This document shows positions 35,977 through 45,638 of a DNA stretch of 64,000 nt, in pieces. The number at the start of each line of letters is the position of its first letter. Position 1 is the stretch's first letter. The notes below the pieces were generated by a model. It did no database searches, was not told where the DNA came from, and saw only the letters and a list, made by a program, of their open reading frames with translations. The DNA is taken from the NCBI GenBank assembly GCA_945890485.1, contig CAMDCN010000003.1:248001-312000 (forward strand), given 5' to 3'. The position numbers and the translations under genes are program-made. The stretch comes from Candidatus Sulfopaludibacter sp. SbA3. GTDB lineage: Bacteria; Acidobacteriota; Terriglobia; Bryobacterales; Bryobacteraceae.

Positions 35977-37776
35977 TCACCGCCCCACCGGCGGCAGCGC
36001 CTGGTTGTAAGTGCCCCGCCGTCCCGCCGGAGCCTCCAGCAGCGGCAGCGCCCCGTTCCTGGCCGCCTCCGCCCACCACAGCTTCTTTAACTCCTCCAGC
36101 TTTTCCGGATGCTTGGCCGCCACGTCCTCTGTCTCCGCAAAGTCCGCCGCCACATGATACAGAGCCCAGTGGTCGCTCTCAAAGCTTGTGCCCGGGGTAT
36201 GGATGCCCACCGCCTTCCATCCGCGATGCCAGATACCCCGGCTGCCCCAAAGCTCGTAATACTGGCGGTCCCGGGGATCCAGGCTCTCTGGATCGGCAAA
36301 CGTCTCTCGAATACTCTTCCCCTGCATCGGAATCTGACACACCCCTGCGAACACCCCCGGGGCCGCCAACCCCGCCAGATCCAGCACCGTCGGCGTGATG
36401 TCGATCACATCCACGAACTGCCGCCGCAGGCCGGACTTCTTCACCTCCTTCGGCCACGAAAACACGAACGGAGTCTGCACCCCGCCCGCATGGGGCCACA
36501 GCTTGTAGAAAGGAAACGGTGTGTTCGAGACCCATGCCCACGGCCGCGGATACAACGGTTGCGTCGTTGGCGAGCCCATCTCGTCCAGGTGCGTAAACAT
36601 CTCCGCTGCCGTCGTCGGGTCCCCGTACGGTCGGCGGAAGCCGCCCTTGGTTCCCGCTTCCGGCGCCCCGCCGTTGTCCGACATCAGGAAGATCGCGGTG
36701 TTCTCAAACATCCCCTGCGCCTTTAAGTACGCCACCACCCGGCCCACCTGCTCATCCGTATGCTCCAGAAACCCCGCGTAGGCCGCCATGAAGCGCGCGT
36801 TCACCGCCCGCTCCTCCGCGCTCAAATCCGTCCACGCCGGGTCACCCGGGTTTCTCGCCGCCAACTTCGTCCCCGCCGGAATCACGCCCAGCGAAAGCTG
36901 CCGCTCATATCGCTCCCGCCGGATCGCATCCCAGCCTTTCTGATACGTCGACGCATACCTCTCGATGTATGGCTTCGGAACCTGAATCGGTGCGTGTGTC
37001 GCGCCAAACGCGACGTACAAAAAGAAAGGTTTGTTAGCGTCCGCCGCCCGGTGCTCGTCCAGCATCCGCACCGCTTGATCCACGATATCCACCGAGAAGT
37101 GGTAACCCGCCCGCTCCGGCCGCGCAATCGTGTGGTTGTCCTCAAACAAATCTGGTATATATTGATCCGTCCACCCCGACAGGAATCCGTACCACCGGTC
37201 GAACCCCTTCTGTAGCGGCCAATGTGTCCGCGCCCCGCCTGCCTTCATATCCGCCGCCGGAACCAGATGCCACTTGCCCACGCCGTAGGTGCTATATCCG
37301 TTCGCCCACAGAATCTGCGCCACATTTGCCGCCGCCGGCGTCACCCGCCCCCGCGAATGCGGATAGCCTTGGTCGGCTCCCGCCAACTCCTTCATCCCCA
37401 CCGCATGGCTATTGCGCCCGGTCAACAGCGCGGCCCGCGTCGGCGAGCAGATCGCCTTCGTGTGGAAGTTGTTGAAGAGCAACCCCCCGGCCGCCAGGGC
37501 ATCCATATGCGGCGTTGCAATCTCCGACCCGTAGCAATGCAAATCGGAAAACCCGGTGTCGTCGAGCAGAATGTAGACGACATTCGGACTACCCGCCCGC
37601 GCCGCGCGAACCTCCAACGGGGCCGGTTCGGACTCTGCCGCCGTCCGGCCAATCTTCCCTTGAAAGCGCTCCGCCGGTGGATTTGCGCAGGCTTCTTGAG
37701 CATGGCCAGTCCTGCTGGCCGCCGCGCCAATAGAAAGGCAATGCAGCCACTGACGGCGACTAAACCTGCTGACCAT
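35977..37776 (-). CDS. Arylsulfatase, formylglycine-dependent
   Basis: 599 aa. A Tat-like start 'S-R-R-Q-W-L' plus hydrophobic stretch indicates export. The calcium-binding aspartates are in 'Y-I-L-L-D-D-T-G-F-S-D'. C110 in C-S-P-T-R is the cysteine converted to formylglycine, followed by 'A-A-L-L-T-G-R'. 'Y-G-V-G-K-W-H-L', 'F-G-A-T-H-A-P' and 'M-S-D-N-G-G' complete the active site. Hydrolyses sulfate esters, perhaps from polysaccharides. The chain maturase is not in the window. Same strand as the downstream bestrophin and LCIB-like genes, so a shared transcript is possible though the functional link is unclear. Confidence 0.92.
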   Translation of the reverse strand: MVSRFSRRQWLHCLSIGAAASRTGHAQEACANPPAERFQGKIGRTAAESEPAPLEVRAARAGSPNVVYILLDDTGFSDLHCYGSEIATPHMDALAAGGLLFNNFHTKAICSPTRAALLTGRNSHAVGMKELAGADQGYPHSRGRVTPAAANVAQILWANGYSTYGVGKWHLVPAADMKAGGARTHWPLQKGFDRWYGFLSGWTDQYIPDLFEDNHTIARPERAGYHFSVDIVDQAVRMLDEHRAADANKPFFLYVAFGATHAPIQVPKPYIERYASTYQKGWDAIRRERYERQLSLGVIPAGTKLAARNPGDPAWTDLSAEERAVNARFMAAYAGFLEHTDEQVGRVVAYLKAQGMFENTAIFLMSDNGGAPEAGTKGGFRRPYGDPTTAAEMFTHLDEMGSPTTQPLYPRPWAWVSNTPFPFYKLWPHAGGVQTPFVFSWPKEVKKSGLRRQFVDVIDITPTVLDLAGLAAPGVFAGVCQIPMQGKSIRETFADPESLDPRDRQYYELWGSRGIWHRGWKAVGIHTPGTSFESDHWALYHVAADFAETEDVAAKHPEKLEELKKLWWAEAARNGALPLLEAPAGRRGTYNQALPPVGR

Positions 37777-38035
37777 AGTTGTTCCCCCAGAACCTGTCGT
37801 CGTATTGTAATTGAAAGAAACTTCCGACGCTTACGGCACAGCGCACGCAGGAAGCCGCTCAACCGCCGAATTGTGATAGGGCAGAAGCGAGGTGCCGGAG
37901 GTTGGAGAGGAGAGGGACACAGCCGATTCCGAAGTGCCAGTTCGTCGAACTCCAGCAGCATCTGGCCTCTATGCAGAACTCCTGACCTCCATCTAAGCCA
38001 GCTCTATCGATCTAGCCATACTTATTGGACAGGCT

Positions 38036-38638
38036 CTACTTAGCCCTTCTTCTTGCACCTGCATCGACCCGGAAGCATGGGGCGTTCGAAGCATCTAACG
38101 GCTCGTGGAGGTACAAGACGGCGAACGTTCGATCAGGATCCTCGCGCACCACAACTCCGACTCGCCAAAATTCAAGAACTTCTATCTCTTCAGAAGATGT
38201 ACTTGGCCACCTGTCCCCCCGCCTGATTCTGACCAACATGCTCTCTCCAGGATGATCGGGAGCGTCAACTCGCCGAAATCGACTGATCATATGCGGCTGA
38301 CCCAGAAACGATAGGATTCGTTGGCGGATTTCTTTTCCGCCGGATGTTGTCTCGATCATGACAAGCGATAGTCTTTTTGAACTTCGGGAAATCGTAAAAG
38401 TGAGCTTTCCGGCAATAGGAACAGAGATTGGATACTCCAAGATGCGATCCTCCGCATCGACATTACCTGCATAGCGTGGAGGGCCGTACTTTGCTCGCAC
38501 ATCACCTTCTGTAGACGTATTGATGGTGAGTGAATTGAACGTGGCGGACTTCCAAAGTTCACAACTCTGAAATCCGAGCAGAACTGGAGCGATCACGAAG
38601 AACATGCCAGCGGTGAGACTCATCCACTGATAGGTCAT
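38036..38638 (-). CDS. Orphan membrane-anchored protein, weakly BamE-like
   Basis: 200 aa with one N-terminal hydrophobic segment (residues 8-25) and a cysteine soon after, so it is anchored or exported. The stretch 'T-E-G-D-V-R-A-K-Y-G-P-P' resembles the SmpA/OmlA (BamE) 'V-x-x-x-L-G-x-P' motif, but the rest does not help. Base composition is visibly lower in GC than flanking genes, and it neighbours a truncated peptidase gene, so it probably belongs to acquired DNA. Confidence 0.55.
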   Translation of the reverse strand: MTYQWMSLTAGMFFVIAPVLLGFQSCELWKSATFNSLTINTSTEGDVRAKYGPPRYAGNVDAEDRILEYPISVPIAGKLTFTISRSSKRLSLVMIETTSGGKEIRQRILSFLGQPHMISRFRRVDAPDHPGESMLVRIRRGDRWPSTSSEEIEVLEFWRVGVVVREDPDRTFAVLYLHEPLDASNAPCFRVDAGARRRAK

Positions 38639-38648
38639 GGTTTATGGC

Positions 38649-38885
38649 TCATGGTTCAGCCGACCACGGACAAACGGAATTGAGAAATTCAGTTGGGTTG
38701 ATCGCTCTTCCGTTCCGTCTGATTTCGAAATACAAATGCGCCTCACTCGCCGGTTGACCTTGGGCATTCCCGGTCGGACCGACGATTCCGATCGATTGGG
38801 TTGTGGAAAGGACATCACCCACGGCTATTGAAAACTCAGCCAAGTGGGAATACAACATTGTATAGCCAAACCCAATGTCGACCGC
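38649..38885 (-). pseudogene. M23 metallopeptidase, C-terminal fragment
   Basis: About 79 codons match the end of peptidase M23/LytM domains: 'L-Y-S-H-L' (zinc-site H), 'V-G-D-V-L', 'G-I-V-G-P-T-G-N', 'E-A-H-L-Y-F-E-I-R-R-N-G' and 'I-N-P-T-E-F-L'. The N-terminal half with the first zinc ligands (H-x3-D) is missing and the frame instead continues upstream into an RHS fragment. GC content is lower than the RHS side. It should be inactive. Confidence 0.65.
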
Positions 38886-39192
38886 CTGCCGCGTCAACTG
38901 CAGCCGCTCATTGTAAGTCCGCGTCTCCCCAAACATCGACGACCCGCCCCCATACCACGACATCCCCACCAACTGCCCCGCCAACCCATAACTCACCCCC
39001 GAAACCCAGTTCCGGTTCAACCAATTCGGCGTCCCCTGCAGTTGATACTCCTGCGTCATCCCGCTCGGCCGCGCCATCGCACTTATATCGAACCGTCTCC
39101 GCCGTTCCTGAACCCGAACGGTTAATCCGCGCAATAACCCGCCCTTCGTTCATCGAATTCTGCCCGTCCGTAAATACATACTCCTGGTCCAT
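38886..39192 (-). pseudogene. RHS/YD-repeat protein fragment, frameshifted
   Basis: Two overlapping frames encode pieces of RHS repeats: 'Y-V-F-T-D-G-Q-N' with 'E-T-V-R-Y-K' in one frame, then 'M-T-Q-E-Y-Q-L', 'V-S-Y-G-L-A-G-Q-L' and 'T-R-T-Y-N-E-R-L-Q-L-T-R' in the next. Acidobacterial RHS proteins normally carry dozens of these units and a toxin tail. Only about 100 residues remain, fused to an M23 fragment on one side and cut by the broken sigma-54 regulator copy on the other. Confidence 0.6.
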
Positions 39193-39199
39193 CCCCGTC

Positions 39200-39800
39200 C
39201 TCGCCCCGCAGTTGCAGGCCTAGTTCCTTCGCGTCCTGCAGCAGCGGGAGTTTGAGCGCCTTGGTGGCCGCCAGACCATCAAGCTCGACGCCCGCATCAT
39301 CGCCGCCACCAACCGGGACCTCGCCGCCGAAGCCAAGGCCGGCCGTTTCCGCGAAGATCTCTATCACCGCCTCAACGTGGTGACGCTCCACACCCCGCCC
39401 CTGCGCAAGCGCAAGACGGATATTCCTGCCTTAGCCGCTCGCTTTCTAGCCCGCGCCGAACGCCCCGTCGACGGCATCTCCCCCGCCGCCATGCGCCTGC
39501 TGATGGACTACGACTGGCCGGGCAACGTCCGCGAACTCCAAAACGCCATCGAGCGCGCCGCCGTCCTCGGCACCACCCGCCTGCTGGAGCCGGACGACCT
39601 CCCGGAGGCGCTGCTCGACCCCGCCAAGCCTGCCGCCGGCTTCGAAGATGCCAAGCGCCAAGCCATCCTCGCCGCTGGCCTGGCGCCAGGCCAGCGGCGA
39701 CTATAGGGAGGCTGCCGCCCTCCTCGGAATCCATCCCAACTCACTCCTGCGTATGATCCGTCGCCTCGACCTCCGCGGCCAACTGATCGGATCCAACTAA
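39200..39800 (+). pseudogene. Truncated, frameshifted copy of the FHA sigma-54 regulator
   Basis: Matches 33606-34194 closely for its whole length, including 'Q-Q-R-E-F-E-R-L', '[10 protein letters not shown]' and the Fis HTH. FHA, Walker A and the GAFTGA loop are absent. An AAA (Lys) codon of the intact gene is TAG at 39221-39223, and a 4-nt insertion in GCT-GGCC-TGG near 39675 shifts frame so that the HTH is unreadable. The tail differs (ends I-G-S-N rather than L-R), so the source may be a paralogue rather than a direct copy. Not functional as an activator. Confidence 0.85.
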
Positions 39801-39903
39801 GCCCGTAGACCCCGTTTGCGAATGACATCGAGCCGGAAAAGGTATTGTCACCGCGAAAAGTCCGTGCTAATGTTCTCAGGAAGTATTGAGGGAGTTACGC
39901 ATC

Positions 39904-42900
39904 ATGATCAGGTTCTACGCCGCACTTGTTCCTTTCTTCTTACTGCCCTTGGCCTGCTACGCTCAGGGCTTGACAGGATCGATCTCCGGTAATGTAAGCG
40001 ATCCCTCCGGCAGTTCGATTGCCGGAGCGCCGGTCAAGCTGACGAATACACTGACCAATCAAATCCGCGAAGCTGTCACTGAGTCCAACGGTGACTTTGT
40101 GTTCACGCAACTGCTGCCCGGAACCTTCCGGCTGGAGGTTCTGGCCAAGGGCTTCAAGCGCTACGAGCAAAACGATATAGTCCTCACCGCCACTGAACGC
40201 GTAGTCCTCCGGCGCGTCGATCTCCAACTCGGTGAGCTCAATCAAACCATCGAAGTACAGGCCGAAACAGCCCGTCTGCAAACGCAGTCCTCCGAGCGCA
40301 GCGGCCTCATCTCGCAGGATCAAACGCAGAATGTCCCCCTCAAGGGCCGCGACTACCTTGGGTTAGTCAAGCTGCTTCCTGGCGTCATTGATACCGCCAA
40401 TCGCAACGCTCCCGGTTGGAATAATCTGGGCGGCATCACCATCAACGGCAATCGCGCCGGCACCATTAACCTAACGCTCGATGGTATCTCCTCCCTCGAC
40501 ACGGGCTCCATGGGCGGCCCCTATCTTGCGCCCTCCGTCGACGCCGTCGCCGAAGTTAAAGTATTGCTCACAAATTACCAGGCCGAGTACGGACGCTCCT
40601 CCGGTGGCACCATCAATACCGTCATTAAATCCGGCACCCGGGAGTTCCATGGTGGGGCTTACTACTTCCATCGCAATGAAGCCTTCAACGCCAATGAGTT
40701 CTTCCGCAATCGCGACAACCTGCCCCGTCCCCGTTACCGCTTCCACTACCCCGGCTACTTCATCGGCGGCCCCGTTACGATCGGGAAGTTCAACAAGAAC
40801 CGCGACAAGCTCTTCTTCTTCTGGTCGCAGGAGTTCCTTCCCCGTAAGTCCCCTACCTCGCTCCAGCGCCGAACCTTCCCCACCGCCGCCGAGCGCATCG
40901 GCGACTTCTCCGACACGCGGGATCAGAACAACTCCCTCATTCCCATCTGGGACCCCCTCAACAACCGCGTCCCCTTCCCCGGCAACCGCGTCCCCACCAA
41001 CCGCATCGATCGCAACGGCCAGGCCTTACTCAACATCTTCCCGCTGCCTAACAACCCGGACCCCTCCCGCGCCTTCAACTCTCTGATCCAGTCCACCGTC
41101 GATCAACCGCGCCGCGACTCCATCCTCCGCATCGACTACAACATCTCCAACAAAACACAGTTCTACTGGCGCGGCATTAACGACTACGAAGCATTCAAGG
41201 GCGAATTCGACTTCGTCCTCGCCTCCTCCAGTTGGCCCCAACTCCCCATCAAGTATCAGATCCGCTCCGCCGGGATGGTCTCCACTCTCATCCACACCTT
41301 CTCCCCCACCCTGGTGAATGAGTTCACCTTCGGTGTCAACCGCGCTCTCCAAACCGTGGACCCCTTAACCGACGAGGGTCTCGCCCGCAACGTCCGAGCC
41401 AATGTCGCGCCCAACCTGCCCCAATTCTTCCCGCAAGCGAACGCGCGCAATCTCATTCCGCAAGCCAACTTCGGCGGCGTTCCCAATGCGGGCATCTTGA
41501 ACATCGAGCAGCGCTTCCCCTTCTTCGGCACCAACAATATTTGGAACTGGTCGAACAACCTTTCGAAGATATGGAGCGCGCACAACGTCAAAACGGGGAT
41601 CTACATCGAGCGCACCACGCGCAACGCCGCCCGCGGTTCCGCCTTCAACGGCACCTTCAACTTCAACCGCGACGTTAATAACCCCTTCGATACCAACTTC
41701 GCCTATTCGAACGCTCTTCTGGGCAGCGTGCAAAGCTACACCGAAGCCAACAACAAGCCCGATGGCCATGCCCGTTATCTCAACGTCGAATGGTTCCTGC
41801 AGGACACCTGGAAAGTCACCCGCCGCTTCACCGTCGATGCCGGCATCCGTTTCTATCACATCCAACCCACCTGGAGCGCCAACGACCAGCTCGCCGCCTT
41901 CGATCTGGCGGCCTACGACCCGCGGCGGCAACCCCCGCTCATTCAACCCTTCCGCAATGCCGCTGGCCAGCGCGTCGGACGCGACCCGCTCACGGGAGCG
42001 GAGATATCGGCGGCCTCCATCGGCCAGTTTGCCGATGGCGTCGCTCCCTTCCAGGGCATGACCGTCTATGATCAGCGGATTCAGAACACCCCGGGCATCC
42101 AGGTCGCGCCCCGCCTTGGGTTTGCCTGGGACGTCTTCGGCAACGCGCGCACCGCCATCCGCGGCGGCGCCGGGATCTTCTATGACCGGTTCAATGACGA
42201 CCAGGTCTTGATCCACCGCGAGCTGCCCCCCAATACCATCACCCGTACTGCGGTCAATACGACCATCGCGGAACTCCTCCGCAGTCCCTTCCGCGTGAGC
42301 CCGCCCGGAGTTACCTCAATTCAGCGCGACTTCCGCCCGCCCACCGTCTATAACTGGAGCTTTGGCATCCAACAGAATGTCGGCCTTGGCGCGGTGCTCG
42401 ATGTGGCGTATGTGGGCAATGTGGGCCGCCGCCTGCTCCAACGGCGGAGCTTGAATGCGCTCAATTATGGGACCCGCTTCCTGCCGTCCTCGATTGATCC
42501 CACTACGAACAGCCCGTTGCCAGATAACTTCCTCCGTCCCTTGCCTGGCTATGGGGATATTCAATATATCGAGATGGCCAGCACCTCGAACTACCACTCC
42601 CTGCAGACTCAGGTCAACAAGCGGTTCTCGAAAGGGCTCCAGTTCGGCGTCGCTTGGACCTGGTCGAAGGCTCTGACGCTGGTCAATGGCAACAATGATG
42701 CGGTGAACCCATTTCTCGACTACCGGATGCGGAACTACGGCAAGGCCAGCTTTGACCGGACGCATAACTTCGTCCTGAACTATCTTTATGACATTCCGAA
42801 GCTGTCCAGTGTTTGGAAGACTTCGGCGGTCAAGTGGGTGTTTGACGATTGGCAGCTTTCGGGTTTAACGACGTTCACCTCGGGCTCGCCGCTGGGCATC

Positions 42901-43338
42901 GGATACTCTCTCGTCGCGGCTGCCGACCTCACGGGCGCCTCGGGCGCCGGGGTGGATAGCCGCATCAATGTGCTTTCGAATCCGGTGATCCCGAAGAGCG
43001 AACGGACCGAACGCCGCCATTTCAACACGGGCGTCTTTGCTCCGCCGACCCGTGCCGAGTTTGGCATCGGGAATGCGCCGAAGGACGTTCTCCGCGGCCC
43101 TGGAATTAATGGGTTTGACGTTTCGATGTTCAAGAACATCCCGTTTGACGCCGAGTCCAAGCGCCGGTTGCAGTTGCGTTTTGAGTTCTACAACTTCTTC
43201 AATCACGCAAGCTTTCAGGGAGTAGACACGACGGCCCGTTTCGACGCCCAAGGCCGCCAAGTCTCGACGACCTTCGGCCAGTACACCTCCACCCTCGACG
43301 CCCGCCGGATCGTCCTCGGAGCGAAGTTTTACTTCTGA
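39904..43338 (+). CDS. Oar-like TonB-dependent outer membrane protein
   Basis: 1144 aa from the ATG at 39904, preferred over a TTG 18 nt earlier because AGGGAG at 39889-39894 sits 9 nt before it. Sec signal, then CarboxypepD_reg domain ('S-G-N-V-S-D-P-S-G', 'P-G-T-F-R-L-E-V'). The plug has 'I-T-I-N-G-N-R-A-G-T-I-N-L-T-L-D-G' and 'V-L-L-T-N-Y-Q-A-E-Y-G-R-S-S-G'. A long beta-barrel follows with final 'L-G-A-K-F-Y-F'. Family members take up or export large substrates with TonB energy; the ligand is unknown. No glycine-rich insert, unlike the receptor at 28.7 kb. Confidence 0.9.
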   Translation: MIRFYAALVPFFLLPLACYAQGLTGSISGNVSDPSGSSIAGAPVKLTNTLTNQIREAVTESNGDFVFTQLLPGTFRLEVLAKGFKRYEQNDIVLTATERVVLRRVDLQLGELNQTIEVQAETARLQTQSSERSGLISQDQTQNVPLKGRDYLGLVKLLPGVIDTANRNAPGWNNLGGITINGNRAGTINLTLDGISSLDTGSMGGPYLAPSVDAVAEVKVLLTNYQAEYGRSSGGTINTVIKSGTREFHGGAYYFHRNEAFNANEFFRNRDNLPRPRYRFHYPGYFIGGPVTIGKFNKNRDKLFFFWSQEFLPRKSPTSLQRRTFPTAAERIGDFSDTRDQNNSLIPIWDPLNNRVPFPGNRVPTNRIDRNGQALLNIFPLPNNPDPSRAFNSLIQSTVDQPRRDSILRIDYNISNKTQFYWRGINDYEAFKGEFDFVLASSSWPQLPIKYQIRSAGMVSTLIHTFSPTLVNEFTFGVNRALQTVDPLTDEGLARNVRANVAPNLPQFFPQANARNLIPQANFGGVPNAGILNIEQRFPFFGTNNIWNWSNNLSKIWSAHNVKTGIYIERTTRNAARGSAFNGTFNFNRDVNNPFDTNFAYSNALLGSVQSYTEANNKPDGHARYLNVEWFLQDTWKVTRRFTVDAGIRFYHIQPTWSANDQLAAFDLAAYDPRRQPPLIQPFRNAAGQRVGRDPLTGAEISAASIGQFADGVAPFQGMTVYDQRIQNTPGIQVAPRLGFAWDVFGNARTAIRGGAGIFYDRFNDDQVLIHRELPPNTITRTAVNTTIAELLRSPFRVSPPGVTSIQRDFRPPTVYNWSFGIQQNVGLGAVLDVAYVGNVGRRLLQRRSLNALNYGTRFLPSSIDPTTNSPLPDNFLRPLPGYGDIQYIEMASTSNYHSLQTQVNKRFSKGLQFGVAWTWSKALTLVNGNNDAVNPFLDYRMRNYGKASFDRTHNFVLNYLYDIPKLSSVWKTSAVKWVFDDWQLSGLTTFTSGSPLGIGYSLVAAADLTGASGAGVDSRINVLSNPVIPKSERTERRHFNTGVFAPPTRAEFGIGNAPKDVLRGPGINGFDVSMFKNIPFDAESKRRLQLRFEFYNFFNHASFQGVDTTARFDAQGRQVSTTFGQYTSTLDARRIVLGAKFYF

Positions 43339-43870
43339 TGCGGCCGTGGATGCCCGGCCGCGTGGTTGGATCATCCCCACGGGCCGGTGTCTCAGAGCGC
43401 TCATCAGGCCCGTGGTACCGCTATGAGTCCGAACGGTCGGATGGCCGGCGCGGTGGAGTCGAATACGCCCGAATCGGTTGTCTACGGCAGACCCCGCTGT
43501 CGTCGTCCATCGAGTCGGGCGTTTGAGCGCGGCGAGGCCCAACGAGGCCCACGAGAGGCTGACCCGCCTTCTCGGAGATGAGACGCACCCAATTAGTGCT
43601 TTCCGATAGACGTTTTAACCTGCGCAGCCGGCTGGATCGCAGGAGGCACGGATGGTTGATCTGGTGGGCCGCGTTCTTCTGGCGTTGGCCGAGCAACGCG
43701 TCGCAACCATGCCTTCATTCCCAAACACGTCGGCCGGCTGACCAATCACGAAGTGCACTTCTTCGAGTTGCCTGCAGGTTGCCGCCGTCTATACGCGGAG
43801 AATGGCGAACACACCTGAAACGCGTTCCTCTGCAGGGCAATCGATTGGCCATCCCGCCATCGGCGCGTCG
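43339..43870 (+). other. 532-bp stretch without a convincing gene
   Basis: All frames are short and carry the arginine-rich composition of shadow frames. One short plus-strand stretch near 43706-43817 reads like decayed coding sequence (F-I-P-K-H-V-G-R-L-T-N-H-E-V-H-F-F-E-L-P), with no start and an early stop. No tRNA-like fold, terminator or repeat seen. Confidence 0.5.
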
Positions 43871-44644
43871 CTATTGCCGCTGCTGCACGCTGCAAAGCCC
43901 CTTTGCTCCGGGAAGGCTAAGGTCGCAAAAAATCGTAGACCGGGAAAGACCGCTTGCATCGGCCGGAACGGGGCCCCGCCATTGTAAGGGCAGGGAATAG
44001 GGCCAGCCGTTCTCTTTGGGCCACGCATAGGGGTCCGTTCGGATGTAGGCCATCCCGGCGTCGGCCCCTAACACCGCCATCACCTCCCGCGCGAAGCCCT
44101 CCGCTTCGGCGACCTCGAGCGGACGGTCGCTGACTAGCCAAAACTCGGGCAGCCGATTCTTGTAGCTATGAATCCAAGCCAATCGCCCCAACCGAAACTG
44201 CATATCAAACGCATCCCGCCCCGACAGAACTTGCCGCTTGTACTCCATCGTCCGCGCATTCCAGTGATGTACCGATACGCCAATGGGGGTTTGCAGGAAA
44301 AAGCCATGGCTCTCTCGCCCGCGAAACTGGCTCGCCGTCTGGAACGAAAACGAAATGCGTTCATGGGACGACGACGCCATACCGTAGGCCACCGCGCTCC
44401 GTGGGGACAGGATCCGAACGGAAGAGTACGGCCCGGCCGCTGCCTCTGACTTCCGCCTCGCAAACGCAACAACATCCGCAAATTCAAACGACTCGCCGCA
44501 ACAGAGCCACCCCTCGTAACGGACCACGGTTTCCCCAAGCGCCGCCACGCCAACCGCCATCAAACACAGTGCCCTAGTAACCACGCGGGATCCAGTCACG
44601 ACCCATTCGGAAATATTTGCAACAGACAACCGCAACCTAGTCAA
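43871..44644 (-). CDS. Hypothetical exported protein
   Basis: 257 aa in the longest frame. A more likely start is an internal Met at residue 29, just before the hydrophobic stretch 'A-V-G-V-A-A-L-G', which would act as a signal. The mature part has a cysteine pair (C-C in 'W-L-C-C-G-E-S') and is aromatic-rich and beta-looking ('S-F-S-F-Q-T-A-S-Q-F', 'G-V-S-V-H-H-W'). No family recognised and no operon partner. Amino-acid composition is natural, unlike the shadows around it. Confidence 0.5.
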   Translation of the reverse strand: MTRLRLSVANISEWVVTGSRVVTRALCLMAVGVAALGETVVRYEGWLCCGESFEFADVVAFARRKSEAAAGPYSSVRILSPRSAVAYGMASSSHERISFSFQTASQFRGRESHGFFLQTPIGVSVHHWNARTMEYKRQVLSGRDAFDMQFRLGRLAWIHSYKNRLPEFWLVSDRPLEVAEAEGFAREVMAVLGADAGMAYIRTDPYAWPKENGWPYSLPLQWRGPVPADASGLSRSTIFCDLSLPGAKGLCSVQQRQ

Positions 44645-44763
44645 TCACCTCCCGCCTATGCGCCTCCCTGCTAGGGTCGGCTCCGCTTGCCCACACTCCA
44701 TCGTGAAGTAGGGATCTTAGCACACGCGAAGAACCCGAAGTTTCTATTCACGGAGTAACCGTC

Positions 44764-45540
44764 ATGAAGAAAGTCCTGACCGCAGAACAAAAGCAGCGCC
44801 GCGCCGAAACCGCCCGTCGCAACGGAGCCAAAAGCAAGGGCCCCGTCACCATCGAAGGCAAGCATCGCAGTTCCATGAATGCCATCACCGTCGGCAAATT
44901 TGTCGACGTCCACGACGAAGTGCTTCCGGCGTTCGCAACGGTCCTCTCGGTGGAGGATCGCAAAGCCTATGTCCAGCTCCATCAGGCCAACCTGAGGCAG
45001 TACCGGCCGGATTCGGAAGTGGAACTCGGCATCGTCCGGCATATCACCGCCGAGCAGTTTCAACTCGAACGCTACGGAAACCTGGAGACGCTGCAACTCC
45101 AGGTCGAACACGACAACGTGCGCCGCGAATGGCCGGGGGTGCCCGATGTACACCATAGTCATCACGCCTTGCAACGCGCCGTAAACGACGACAAAGTTTT
45201 CCGGTTCCTCGAACGCAAGAAGAATGCCCACCTGGCCGCCTGGAACAAATTCGTGCAGCTCCTCGAACGGATCAAGAAGTCGTTTCCCATGTTGCCGCCC
45301 GAGCCGGTGGATATCACTGCCGACTCAGACGTACTCATCGACCCGGATCCGCCGCAATACGTCGTCGACGAGATGCTCAAACTCGCTGACCAAGCCAAAA
45401 AGGAACCCAACTTTCCGCTGCCCCGGTTTGTGGTGCAACTCCTGTACGATGAACCACTTCTGAAGAAATGCGCGCCTCATTACGACACGCGGGAACTACG
45501 AAAGCGCTACCCCAAACCAACTCCCAAATGGGCCGCCTAG
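44764..45540 (+). CDS. Orphan 'RRNGAKSKGP' family protein
   Basis: 258 aa. The N-terminus 'R-R-A-E-T-A-R-R-N-G-A-K-S-K-G-P-V-T-I-E-G-K' matches a widespread but uncharacterised acidobacterial/planctomycete family (R-R-N-A-x-x-S-x-G-P-x-T-x-E-G-K). The body is helical and charged, with 'L-R-Q-Y-R-P-D-S-E-V-E' and 'E-R-Y-G-N-L-E-T-L', and an acidic Pro-rich segment before a basic tail. No signal or catalytic motif visible. The family is scattered in many copies per genome, often in variable regions, which suggests mobility, but nothing here proves it. Confidence 0.65.
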   Translation: MKKVLTAEQKQRRAETARRNGAKSKGPVTIEGKHRSSMNAITVGKFVDVHDEVLPAFATVLSVEDRKAYVQLHQANLRQYRPDSEVELGIVRHITAEQFQLERYGNLETLQLQVEHDNVRREWPGVPDVHHSHHALQRAVNDDKVFRFLERKKNAHLAAWNKFVQLLERIKKSFPMLPPEPVDITADSDVLIDPDPPQYVVDEMLKLADQAKKEPNFPLPRFVVQLLYDEPLLKKCAPHYDTRELRKRYPKPTPKWAA

Positions 45541-45638
45541 ACCGCCGAATCTTCGCCAGTCAGTCCCCAAACGAACCAACTTACTGCCTCCGATGGGTAT
45601 ACAGTCCCACAGAACCAGCCTTGGCGTACCATGAAGCA

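Noticed and set aside
43578-44000. 140-codon plus-strand frame
   Set aside because: Dominated by Arg, Ser and Trp and partly antisense to the 43871-44644 frame; no start context or recognisable motif.
45468-45638. Longer start for the small protein at 45639
   Set aside because: The additional 57 residues overlap the end of the preceding gene and have shadow-like composition.
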